A stretch of DNA of 64,000 nt from Acanthochlamys bracteata (lineage: Eukaryota > Streptophyta > Magnoliopsida > Pandanales > Velloziaceae): assembly GCA_019914995.1 (NCBI GenBank), contig CM034130.1, forward strand, positions 5,332,001-5,396,000, read 5' to 3'. Below, piece after piece: positions 39,374-50,143 of this stretch (the stretch's first letter is position 1; every line of letters begins with the position of its first letter). The notes under the pieces were generated by a model. The model searched no databases and had not been told where the DNA came from. It saw only the letters and a list, made by a program, of their open reading frames with translations. The translations under genes and the position numbers were made by a program.

Positions 39374-42300
39374 TTAAACTTTAGGAAGAATGTTATCAGT
39401 ATCACGGATAATAGTTTGCGAAGGAAGAACTAGAGCAGCAATTGGCAATGTTTCAATGCCTCCACTCTCATCAATGACTAGACGAAGACCTTCTAGGCAG
39501 AGTTTCGCATGGTGCCCACTTGCTACTATTGTTGGTTCATGGGTGAGTTCCTGAAAAAATAAGAAAAGGAAAAGGAAAATTTCAATCAAAACCCATCCCG
39601 CTTGCTATCATTTAACTCAAAATTTAGAGCATGTTTTAGACGTTCGTAACTCCACTTTCTCCAGCCAGATTTTGAGTTCGAATAGTTCATATGTTTCAAT
39701 TACACAAGGAACTTAGAACTCCACTTCCACATGCGAAACTCCAGTTTTAACTTTCTTATTTGCATACTTCCCAATATAACTATATCTTTCAGTTTTTAAC
39801 AAACTTTCAAAACCTATTGAAACACAAATACTGAACTCCACTTCCACTTCATTTTTCAAAAAACTTTACTTCCTATTTTTCACTTTCACGAAACTCAGCT
39901 ACGGACGTTTGAAACACGCCCTTAATCTACAAGAACAATTTAAATTCTGTATATCTAGTCTGATTCTTCATCTTTGGTATCTATTGAGAAAATATCTCAA
40001 CAAGAAAATGGTTATCACATCAAAACATGAAAGTTTCATCACCTCTGGTATATCCCACACATTCCGCCTCCCACTGAGAGCTTCCACCCTGGGCAGACTT
40101 GTGTCTCTAGTTTTTAAGATCTTCAGCTGCTCAGCAACATTCTTTGATTTCTCCAATCCTGCATGGACAGCTATCATGTTGCAAGTGACCGTCCCTTCCT
40201 TGGTATTAATGCACACATTCTCCTGTAGCAGACACCATTTAAGATATCACAACCACAAAGTCCCAACATTCTGCAAAACAAGGAGCCTTTTTTGCGGAGA
40301 CAAAACTAAGGAGCCTTTTGTTTCTTTCTTTTATGAAAATTTTGCAGGTCAAGCAATACCTCTTCGTGCACCCAAACTAGTTCCAACAGGAACTTCTTGT
40401 GCTCATCCGGGACTGCTCTCACTAAATCTGCAAACAATATTATCATGCATAAAGAGAATTGACAGAATTGTCACTAACAAAGCAGCCACCACAACTACAA
40501 AACACCCACAACAACATCCCAAAATCACTTGTGCATAAACTTGAACAGCCTTTACGCAAAGACTGCTGCCCAAAAAGGTCCTCAAACTTTGGTACTCGGT
40601 CAGAGTCTTATGTTTTGGTGCTCCTCATGAATATGAAGTACATATGATTAACCTAGAGGGTATTATATCCTTGACACCAGATATGTGGATGCCACAGTTG
40701 CATGATGATGGGAATAAGGATGACTAACCAATATTAAGAATTTTTGACCTTCGTACCATTGTTAAAAATCCCAATTTAGTAGACAAGATTAATAAGAAAG
40801 ACTTCAAAGAGAACTCTCCTGAGAGATAATTTTAATCCAAGATAATTTTTACAGAACATAACATGCAATATATAGGCATGGACGAGTCATGCTTTTTTTT
40901 TATAACATTTGAAATTCAAACTAATTAAATGATAACTAATGCTTTTATGTAAGTAAGAGTTCAAAAACATAATAAAGTTCAAGCAAGCATGCCAACTTAG
41001 TAGACAAGAGTTAAAAGAAAGACTTAAAGAGAACTCTTTCGAGAGATAATCACAATCAGAAAACCGAAGATAATTTCTATAAAAACATAACATGCAATAT
41101 AGGGGCATGGAAAAGCTCATGCTTTTACGTTTGAAATTCAAACTATTTAAATGATAACTAATGTTTTATGCAAGTAAGAGTTCAAAAACATAACAAAGTT
41201 CAAGCAAGCATGCCAACCCAAACCATGATGACAACCACTCCATGCATGCAATTCAAATTCAAAAACCTCTCATGAATTTTAAGAAAACTTTGTTTCACCC
41301 ATCACTCGAGTTTCACTCCAATTCGAGATTGGCATCACTTCATCTCTCAAGCATCCTTTGCTTTACCTAAATCTTTTAGAACAGCAAGGGGAGCGGAAAT
41401 AACATTTCAATGAACACCTTTACAGAAAACCACAATAATGATCTTTTTGCTGGGCCCATCGCCCCTCTACTTTCATGAGGCACTTCCATCCCACCTCTGG
41501 TCCAAGTACTCACTATAAGCTAACACCATATTCTTCCATTCCTCGAACTGCTCTCTACCTAAATCACTGGTGCTATCACCTTGACTGCAGTCTCTTTTAA
41601 CCTTAGCCAACTCTCCTTTATTCACTAACTCTTCTCCCATTAGTCCCAGCAACCACCTGTCCACCTCCACCATCTCCAGTGTTCTAACGTTAGGACTATT
41701 TTGTAGGGCTTTTTTCAGGTTGAGGTTAGAAGCTAGAACAACTTTTCTTAAGCTAGAGCTTATAAAAACTTTTTTTTATGTTTGGTTAAAAAGTTGTAAA
41801 AGTGCTTTGGGGTATTAAATGACCAAAATATACAAGGTTGTAAAATAATCCTAAAGGTTCTTTTTATGCTAATGGAGCAAAAATGTTCATCCTTAATTAC
41901 AAAAAGCAAAATCACAAAAGTATAAGTGCTTTTTTATTCCTTTTTTCCATCTACAAGTTCCCACCAGAAGCTCTAACCAAATATACCAAACTAACTTAAA
42001 AAAGCTAAAAGCCAATGCAGCTTAAAAAAAATCTACTAAACAAGCCTAAGTCGTGGACATCTGAGAATATAGTCATGCAGCAAGAAACTCCTCTCTTGAG
42101 TACTTCACTTCCTCTCCTTCATTAGAGCAACATATAGAACCTATGTCGGATCCATTGTGGTGCTGCAAAACAAAATTTTTTTACTGCAGCACAATGATTC
42201 ATTGTCTTGCACAACCTACACATCTTATTCTTCCTCGTGACAATGAACTGTGCAGATGATGAAGTTGCTAAATCAATCTGACGCTTTTGCTACTGGAAAT

Positions 42301-44378
42301 TATTCAGAATGCCGACCGAAGACATTTCATGCACTTTTTTCTAACAATTGTTAATTGTTGAATCTTAATTTACATGGTGCAGCAACACCAACCTGGGAAA
42401 GCAAGAACCTGAGAAAGAATTGAATGAGCACTAGCATGTCTTAGCTGGAGCAATTCTTTCTCCTCCGGGTAACTTACTTAATGCATACTCAGATAATTGC
42501 CCTCAACAATTGAAGTTAATAGCTCACATGTTAGGATGGATATCAATTTGAAAAACACTCTTTCTTTTAAGTCTATTTTAAAGTGTGGAGAACTCCTCAA
42601 TGAGGTTGCCCCATGTACAAGCTCTCATACCTGTTATCCCAAATTTCTAAGGCACTAAGGTCGTGAACAAAACTATGGATGGAAACATCTTTAGGAAACC
42701 AAAGTTATTAAAAAAATCATTCCCTACAGTTGAAGCTAACCTAACCTGGGTTCCTTACATGAGAAGATGGCAAGCTGCAAATTCAAACATCACAACATTT
42801 CACAGAGTGGCTATCATCCGAGGTAGGAGAAACATGTTAAGATAGTAATTCAATATGGCTCATTCTAATATCGAACAGATTTCTGTTCCTCCCTTCTAGA
42901 ATACTTGTAGTAACACATTTTAGTCATTACTCGTCAAACAATTGCTAAGGTCTAGTCCAACGCATCCAAGTGGTTAAAAGGCTAATTAGTTTAAGCAATG
43001 CTACTTACAAAGTCATTGGTAGCAAGATTGAGCATTGTGTTTGCATCTAATCTTCTTGAATAGGGGGCTTCAGTTATGGTACCGAGTCATCTCGTGTAAC
43101 ATTTTCCTTACGCAGAAAAGTATCACAAAGGGCTCATGCTCATCAAGCTTGACCTAGAGAAAGCTTTTCATAAGCTAAGTTGCAACCATATCATCATCAT
43201 TCTCCACCAGCTTAGACTAACCCCAATGGACAAGTGGTAAAAAATGTAAATCACGATGCAACTTTTGCCCACTATCCTCAGTTGCATTCGACTTAGATTC
43301 CAACTATATCATCATCAAACTCCTCTAACCTACTATTATTTAGATAATGAAACATTTTGACAGTGCTTGGCACCCGTGAAATTTCCGTCTATCGAGGGCT
43401 TTCTGAGTAAAATTATTGTGTGAAGTAGTGCTGTGATTCATGTGATTGTAATAAAATGTGCAGTGGTACTATCTAATTGCTTGCAAAGAAGGGTTCTTTT
43501 TGCTAGTTGGTCGTGAAGGCCTCCCAACCCCAACAGCCTGTTCTCTAACCAAAAATAGAAAAACACAGTTAGAGCTGTCATCTCTTTCCAAACAAAAGTG
43601 AAACTCCAATAATAAAAATTACTAACACTTTTAATTCACTCGCTAATTTTTGGGAGAACAAGGTTTCCCAAATGTAATTCAGTCATCCTCAAATTATTCA
43701 TAAGAGATTGGTAATTCTGCTCATCTAGTGAAAAGGCCATATAAAAGCTTCAAATTCTTTTGCCATCTGAATCAAAAATGGAAAAGAAAACAAAAAAGAA
43801 GGAAAGACGCAATGGATAGCAAAAAACTGTAATGGAACTAATCACTAACCAGCAGATCCATGGGGGACGCCGTACGATACAAAAGTTGGCGCGGCATCAT
43901 AGATGGAGCCCTTATACTCCATATTCTTCGTTGAATTCCATTTGTCCCTAATCGTTCCTCCCCACCGCCTCCCCTGCACGTGCATCCGCTCATGCCCTTC
44001 TCCGTCGAACCATCCCTCTCTCTCCTGGCTAGCCTCGTACTCCCGCCACGTGGCAACGAAAGTGTTGGAGTTGTTCGGTCCCGGCTGTGGCGGCGGCGGT
44101 AGAGCGTGGACGAAGGCGGCGAACGCGAAGTCATGGTTGCCCGCAAGGAACACGTGGCGCTGATGGGGGTATCGAGAGGGGAGAGAGATAAGGAAGTCGA
44201 TCACGGCGGAGGTGTGCGGCCCGCGGTCGCAGTAGTCGCCCAGGAACACAATGAGCGCCGACGAGAAGGCGGCGGATCCTACGTAGTTCTCGAGGTTTCG
44301 CCACAAAGAGAAGAGCTTGTCGGCGAAACCGTGGATGTCTCCGATCAAGCATACCGTTCGCTGCTGCTGATCTCCCAT
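39374..44378 (-). CDS. RLPH2: Rhizobiales-like phosphatase 2 (PPP-fold tyrosine phosphatase)
   Basis: Four exons: 44378-43850, 40427-40360, 40222-40043 and 39550-39374, giving 317 residues (Arabidopsis RLPH2 is about 309). The metallophosphatase motifs are clear: GDIHG (13-17), GDYCDRG (47-53, the second metal motif), GNHD (80-83), AVHAGLE (His219) and SGHH (270-273). These residues bind two metal ions that activate water for phosphate hydrolysis. Despite the PPP fold, characterised plant RLPH2 prefers phosphotyrosine, including in MAP kinase activation loops. There is no signal or transit peptide, so it is probably cytosolic or nuclear. The chosen Met begins [14 protein letters not shown]; longer upstream reading has no support. 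Intron 1 is unusually long (3.4 kb) and full of transposon debris. Exon 1 is GC-rich compared with the rest of the window. Confidence 0.96.
39627..39921. mobile_element. Tourist-like MITE in RLPH2 intron 3
   Basis: 295 bases with inverted ends: left GAGCATGTTTTAGACGTTCG, right (reverse) GGGCGTGTTTCAAACGTCCG. Both sides carry TTA, the 3-bp duplication used by PIF/Harbinger (Tourist) elements. It has no coding capacity. Confidence 0.75.
40777..41217. repeat. 221-bp tandem duplication in RLPH2 intron 1
   Basis: Two head-to-tail copies start with TAGTAGACAAGA at 40777 and 40998 and share segments such as AACATGCAATATA and GAGTTCAAAAACATAA. A weaker third copy is at about 47785-48010 in the intergenic DNA. 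They look like part of a dispersed retroelement. Confidence 0.8.
41473..41699 (-). other. Unrecognised coding-like fragment in RLPH2 intron 1
   Basis: A frame of about 75 codons reads with protein-like composition ([20 protein letters not shown], later [20 protein letters not shown]) and ends in TGA. It is on the gene strand but has no fitting splice signals, and RLPH2 proteins have no counterpart. I do not recognise it; it may be a captured or decayed gene piece. Confidence 0.35.
41701..42050. mobile_element. MITE-like element in RLPH2 intron 1
   Basis: Left end TAGGGCTTTTTTCAGG; right end CTACTAAACAAGCCTAA, an imperfect inverse. The interior is AT-rich with paired AGAAGCT/AGCTTCT-type motifs. 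Confidence 0.4.
42663..43270 (+). mobile_element. L1-type LINE remnant in RLPH2 intron 1
   Basis: Two fragments of the non-LTR reverse transcriptase ORF lie in order on the plus strand, antisense to RLPH2. [18 protein letters not shown] (about 42779-42832) precedes the RT domain. [13 protein letters not shown] (about 43141-43180) is RT motif A, with the catalytic Asp position visible. The frame is broken between them, so it is inactive. Confidence 0.8.
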
Positions 44379-45834
44379 GAATGACGAATGAATCAGTTTT
44401 TCTCTAGCATGGAGAAAAAATAGCATACACAGATTAATATTTGATTCCAGAAAATTACGAACAGTGAAACTTGTGTGCAAAACAGTAGCCAATAAGCAAT
44501 TGATTGATGACGACAATGTTTGTATACATCATCTAAAACGTACATTGATTGTGCTATATAAATAGTTACATAAAGCAATCATAACATATTTTCGTGGATG
44601 ACTACAAACATAATTTGTTCTCTGTTATTGCTCGGTTAATCCTTCAGGCGGATGATACAGGGAAATAAGTCCCTCAGATGCTTAATACCTATTATGACAT
44701 TCTCCTCTCTCAGATGCCTTGGAAATCTGCGTACACAAGATGTTCCAAACTTGCCATCCCTTGGCTTCATCCACCGGAGTAGAGTCCTTCATAATCTGGC
44801 CGCAGAAAACTCAGAACAAAAGCAGAACTCATATTGCAAATATACATTAAGCCATATAGAAAATCAGGAAGGCATCACACTTGCTAGAACTGCATATAAT
44901 AGAAATGAACAATTTTATGATGAGAAAAAAAAAAACAACTCAAGAAACAACAGAAAATCTTAAGCACTTTCCCGTATTTCTTTTGCACTCAAGCTAGTAC
45001 CAAAGGCCAGAAGATGATAGAAGGTGAACATACTTTTGTAAGACTACTTCATTATATCAGGAGGCAAAAAGATTAAACCATTAGGTCCCCAAGTTTTGGC
45101 TGGCAATTGAGATTTAAGAAATTCTGAGCCTAAGACAACAACAAATTAAATGTTGTGTTTACCTTCACATAAATTCACTTTTTAAAAATGAATTTGTAAA
45201 AAGTGAGTTTATTAAGAAGCGAGTTTTTGTATTTATTTTGTATTAAAAGTGAATTTGAAAGTGAAATTCTTAGTTTTATAATTTGAATGATACCAAAATT
45301 ATCATGATCTATCCTAGCCGCGACCGGTACTAGACTGAATTTAACCTAAATAACACCCAAAATATCAATTTACAAATCAAATAAATATCAATATTATATA
45401 AAAGTAACACATATCTTTAGAGAATAACATAACTATTTATATGATAAAATGAACTATAAGTACGTGGATTTACTGTCTACACGCTATGCCACTACTCGGT
45501 GCTGGATCTTCACAACTCCCACTAGTTCCTGCAATATCTAGAGGAGGACAAAGCAAAAAATGAGACGAGTCCAGTCTCAGTGAGTGAAAATAATAGAATG
45601 CACTGTTTAAAATTACTAATGCATTTCATAACCGTTTCAATCATATTTGCTACATGCAACAAATGCAAAGATAGATCAGAGCACGCATTACCAAGTACTA
45701 AGTCGTCCCTTTGAAAGCGAGTTTTTGGCAAGAAAAGTTTAAATTTTGTATTTACTTTAGTTTAAAAGTGAGTTAAAAATTAAAACTAATATTTAAAAAA
45801 ATGAATTTGGAGTGTAGTAGACAAGCCCAAAAAG
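44379..45834. other. RLPH2 upstream region with MITE-like halves
   Basis: No gene is supported. Bases 44379-44600 are the RLPH2 leader and promoter. A small coding-like stretch on the minus strand at about 44815-44690 was not identified. DNA at 45155-45285 and 45715-45830 looks like two halves of one MITE with TTCACTTTTAAA-type repeats, ending GTAGTAGACAAGCCC, apparently split by inserted DNA. Confidence 0.4.
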
Positions 45835-46897
45835 TTTTTACCCCACTTAAATAGGGTCGACTATATGAATCTTTTTTTTTTTTCAAAAGAAAGATTTAAT
45901 TCCTCTAAACTATTCGCCACTATCTAGGCCAAGTTAAATTTGATCTAGCCTTTTTGCTTCTAAAGAATTCAAATAAAATCGCATCACTTTTATACACTGC
46001 AGCATCTTTTTGGTTTACGCAAGACATGTCTGAACCACCTAAGCCTACTTTTTCTTAACTTGTTTTCAATCAGTGAGACAGCTATTTGTTGGCATATATT
46101 TTTATTTTATATTTTGTACATTCTAGTATACCCACATATCCAATGTTAACATCCTTATTTTCGCTACATTTATCTTAAAGATATCTTTTAATCTTTACTA
46201 GCGCAACACACTACCTTATAACAAACCGAATGACTATTCTGTAAAATTGACATTTTAATTTTATAAATCCTTTCTTATCACACAAAATTCAGATAGCAGA
46301 TCACCATTTCATCCATCATGTTTTAATCATATGCATAACTTTTTTTTTATTTTTCCTTCCTTATGAACAATCGAAACTAAATATTTAAAATTATTGCATT
46401 ATAGCATGATCCTCTATAACAATAACAGTATTATCATTATTCTTATGTTTGGTAAAACGACAATGCATATATTTTATCTTAGTCCTTCTAAAAACCATTA
46501 CATTATAAAGTATTCCTCTAACATTTCAACTAATAGTTTAATCTCTTCTTTATCGCGTAAGGATGTTATCAGCGAATAACATAAACCACGATACTTTATC
46601 CTGAATATATCGAGCCACTTCATTATTATTAAGACAAATAAATAAAAACTTAGAGCTGAACTTTGATGTGAACCTATAATAATAGAAAACTCTACTATAT
46701 TATCGTACACTCGAGTGACTACTCTATCGTACATATTATTAATGATCTTTACATATGTATTAGGTGTTTTCTTTGATACCACCATAACAATTCTTTAGAT
46801 ACCGATCGTAATCTAAATCTATTAAAACTATTTTTTGCACTTTCTCTCTATATTATTCTATCAATCTCCTGAATAAATAAATCGCTTTCATAGAGTA
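45835..46897 (-). mobile_element. RTE-type LINE remnant
   Basis: Read on the minus strand: a reverse transcriptase piece matching SMKAIYLFRRLIE near 46895, then NNMYDRVVTRVYDN and GSHQSSALSFYLFVLI (about 46745-46640, RT motif B region), a distal IENKLRKSRLRWFRHVLRK (about 46075-46020), and the characteristic 3' end ATAGTCGACCCTATTTAAG at about 45865-45845. Multiple stops and deletions, including loss of the YADD region, make it dead. The ending is the same type as the short insertion in SBE2 intron 18. Confidence 0.85.
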
Positions 46898-47017
46898 CAA
46901 AAAATTAAAGAAAATGCAAACATCACTATACTTGAGAAAGCAAAATATGATTACAGTATAAATGCACAAAAATAACATGAGTGCAATATAGTAGGAGTTT
47001 GACTAAGGGCATGTCTA

Positions 47018-47250
47018 CCAACCCTATAAATTCTATTTTTTTCAAACTCACTTTTAATATAAAATAAACAAAAAATTTAAAATAAATTATTTCTATCTAA
47101 AAAAATTTTGAAAATTCATTTTTAAAACTTACTATTAATACATTATTTATAAAAAATTTTATTTTTTATTAAATACTTTTAATTTTTAATTTAATTTTTT
47201 AAAAATTATTTCAAAAAAAGTGAGTTTATCTCAAGGTAAATACACCTTAA
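47018..47250. mobile_element. Tourist-like MITE
   Basis: Left end GGGCATGTCTACC and right end (reverse) AGGTGTATTTACC, flanked by TAA on both sides. The interior holds AAACTCACTTTTAA and its inverse. Similar ends occur near 45160 and 45830. Confidence 0.6.
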
Positions 47251-49025
47251 TATGAAAAACCAGAAATACATTAATTAACTAGAATAACACATAATGGAGA
47301 TGAATGGTTCGATGGCAAAAACAAAACTCCCAACTCCTACATAGCACAAGAAATGCTACTTCTCCCTATTTTTGCTCTTGTACGAACTATAAATTATAAA
47401 AGATAGCACCACTAGCAAGTATTAACGAGTCATAAATTGATAGAAGGTCAATCAACTTCTTTAAGATTTACTTCCACGATGGCTACAATCTAAGCATGTG
47501 ATCTTGTCATATGTCTAAATCTCATTGCATTAACAAAAGAATAAACATGAGCTGATCTAAACTATGGACACTGATGAAGATCAAAACAACTAAGGCAAAA
47601 ACATTAAAGAACACAATGTAAGTGATGGATCTAATAGAACCATTCATCTATATGCAAAATGCTAGAAGGCTAACTGACACTGGACACGCAAAGTGAAAGC
47701 ATCACAAATAACGCTGGAATAGGGATGACTTACCACTACTGACATTTTTGGCTTAGTATACAAAAATACCTATACCAAGAATCTACTAGAAAAAAATCTT
47801 CAAAGAAAAACTCTTTCAAGAGATAAATTCAATTCATAATCCAAAGTTGTAACTCTTTTAAAGAGATGTAGGCATGGACAATTTCGATGATCTTACATAG
47901 GAATTCAAACTAACTAAATTATAGCCACGCTTATGCAAGCAAGAGTTACCAAACATAGTATAAAAGGAAAAGAAAGCACATTCATGCATTCATGCAAGTA
48001 TGCAAGCCCACTCCAAACGAAGATAGTTGACAAGCATGAAAACCCTAAGGTAACAATCCACTCCATTCTATTCTCAAATATCATGCAAAATCTTAATAAG
48101 GTTGAGTTTTCCCATTAGTTTGGTTTGGATGCAACTTGGCATTATTCTCCCACAATTGAAAGAAACTCATCCCAAGTTCAAGTCTATGTGGCATCTTCAG
48201 TAAAGAGAGAGTAATGACACTGAATGGCCTACTTGTTACGAAGATTAATATTTTAAGACATTTTATCATATGTAAATTATTTGAATAAACCGATCACTTT
48301 TGGCTTGAACAACGTCTTTAATGGATCTTGTGGCCACATTTTACTTTGATGATAACCACTCCAACAATCAAGTTTAGAGAAAAGAGAAGAACCATTAAAA
48401 TCATGAAGCTGTGGGGTAATTTTTTGCACTCTATAGAACCACATCGTGGAACTCATCCTAAAGAACTATACGAATAGAAGGGATGTTACTTCTCATGCTC
48501 ACTCTTTTCATTATCACCAAACAACCATAATGTATAGTGCATTGGCATTCTGATCCAATGGTAGTTCACGATAAAAGGGTTACAAAACACATTGGATAAG
48601 AAAGCAACAAATTAGAATCCACCTTACATAAAAGAAATACGCACCTTAAAGTGCATTCTCTTTACCTGGCTAGCCTCCCATGAATCCATCCTCACTGCAA
48701 GTCTACCTACTTGCTATGGGAATACAACTGGACAACACTTTATGCACCTCTATGAATGTATCACACTTTATGCACCTCTATGAATGAATCACACTTGCAT
48801 GAACAAAACCAACTATTATAAGCCCATTCTATAGATCGAATAATAATTTCGTGAACCTGCTTCATGCTCTTTTGTAGTTTCCTTGAAGGCCTCTGTTTTG
48901 TAGCTTTGCATGCCTCTTTTTTTTGGGAAACTCTTTGGTTGTATGCTAGTACCTCCTTGCTATGAGCTAATGCACCTTTTCTTTATTTGTTTTTTTTTTT
49001 TTTGGCCACATTTTAGGTGGCCTAA
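47251..49025. other. Intergenic repeat-rich DNA
   Basis: No gene. It includes a diverged third copy of the 221-base RLPH2-intron repeat (about 47785-48010). Bases 48130-48190 read in reverse as CTTGGGATGAGTTTCTTTC, which I associate with plant retrotransposon leaders. A short direct repeat (CTTTATGCACCTCTATGAATG) occurs at about 48738 and 48769. Confidence 0.45.
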
Positions 49026-49693
49026 CTAGGAGTAAACGGTTATCAAAAATCTAATACAATCTGATGAAACTTTATTATGGGACTCGGAAACCTAAGTTAG
49101 ACATGAAGACCTATCTGTCGGGTTCGGTTTCATCGAAAATACTAATGGTTCAGGTCGATCTTATATAAATTTGTATTCTATAATCTAAAACCAAATTAGA
49201 AATATATATAAATATGTTATTAAAAAAATTTTAAACACTCTTAAATTTCAGAACACCATCTAGTTTCCAATCTCATCTTTGTTGATTTAGGATTTTGTTA
49301 TCTCTTCTCTACTACAACTTTCCACCTACCTTCTTCTTTAATCATCTTTCCTGATCACCTTGTTTAGTTGATTTAAGAACAAACTCTGTCTTTGTTTGTG
49401 TTGTTACTGCTTTTATAATTTTCCATCAAATCCTTGGGCAAACATCTAACTTGTTCTCTTGAATTTTAAGCTCAAGGATTTTCTTCTCTATGTGAAGCCA
49501 AGAGAATAAATAATTGAATTGAAAGTCTGAAGTTCAACTTTAAAAGGTAATCAAAAACTAGTTTTTTTACTATCTCCTAGCCAAAAACTAATGAACTTTT
49601 AGTCTCTCAATTAACAACTTCCAAGTTCTAACTCGAACAATACAATGAAAATTTTATCACACAGTTTCAAATTTGCTATTAGTTTCCTCCCCC

Positions 49694-49752
49694 CTAATCA
49701 TCATCATCATCATTATTATTATTGTTATTATTATTATTATTATTATTATTTA
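49694..49752. repeat. Compound ATC/ATT microsatellite
   Basis: Several ATC units pass into a long, once-interrupted ATT run of about 15 units, inside the hAT remnant. Confidence 0.9.
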
Positions 49753-50143
49753 TTTTATAGTTAGCCTAGCCTATTGTTTGAAGAAGTTGATGCTAATCTT
49801 AGGTGAATAAAGAAAGTACCAAAAGGCACACTAGAAGGACAATAAGCTAATACAAGCAAGAAGAAAGCTCGGTCTATTCTTAGCAAAAATTCCAACAAAG
49901 AGAAACTAAATACAGTTCCTAGGAAACAAGGTGCCAACACTATAACAAGCAATTGATGTAAATATCACGAGTTGAAGTATATTTCTAAAAAATCAAATAC
50001 TGGTATGTTCAATATACTAATAGACTTTGAGAAAACAACCAAATCCAAAGCAAATGCTCCTAAAAGCTAGTTAAAAGAAACATGTGGATAGATGTTGCTA
50101 GGATTTTCTTTGATCATAATTCTAGTAAAGAAGATTTAGCTAA

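Noticed and set aside
39909..40538. 209-codon plus-strand frame
   Set aside because: It runs antisense across two RLPH2 exons and an intron; the RLPH2 reading is certain from its motifs.
43903..44384. Plus-strand frames in a GC-rich stretch
   Set aside because: They are antisense shadows of RLPH2 exon 1.
44690..44815. Minus-strand protein-like stretch near RLPH2
   Set aside because: It is too short, has no recognisable family and no splice link to RLPH2.
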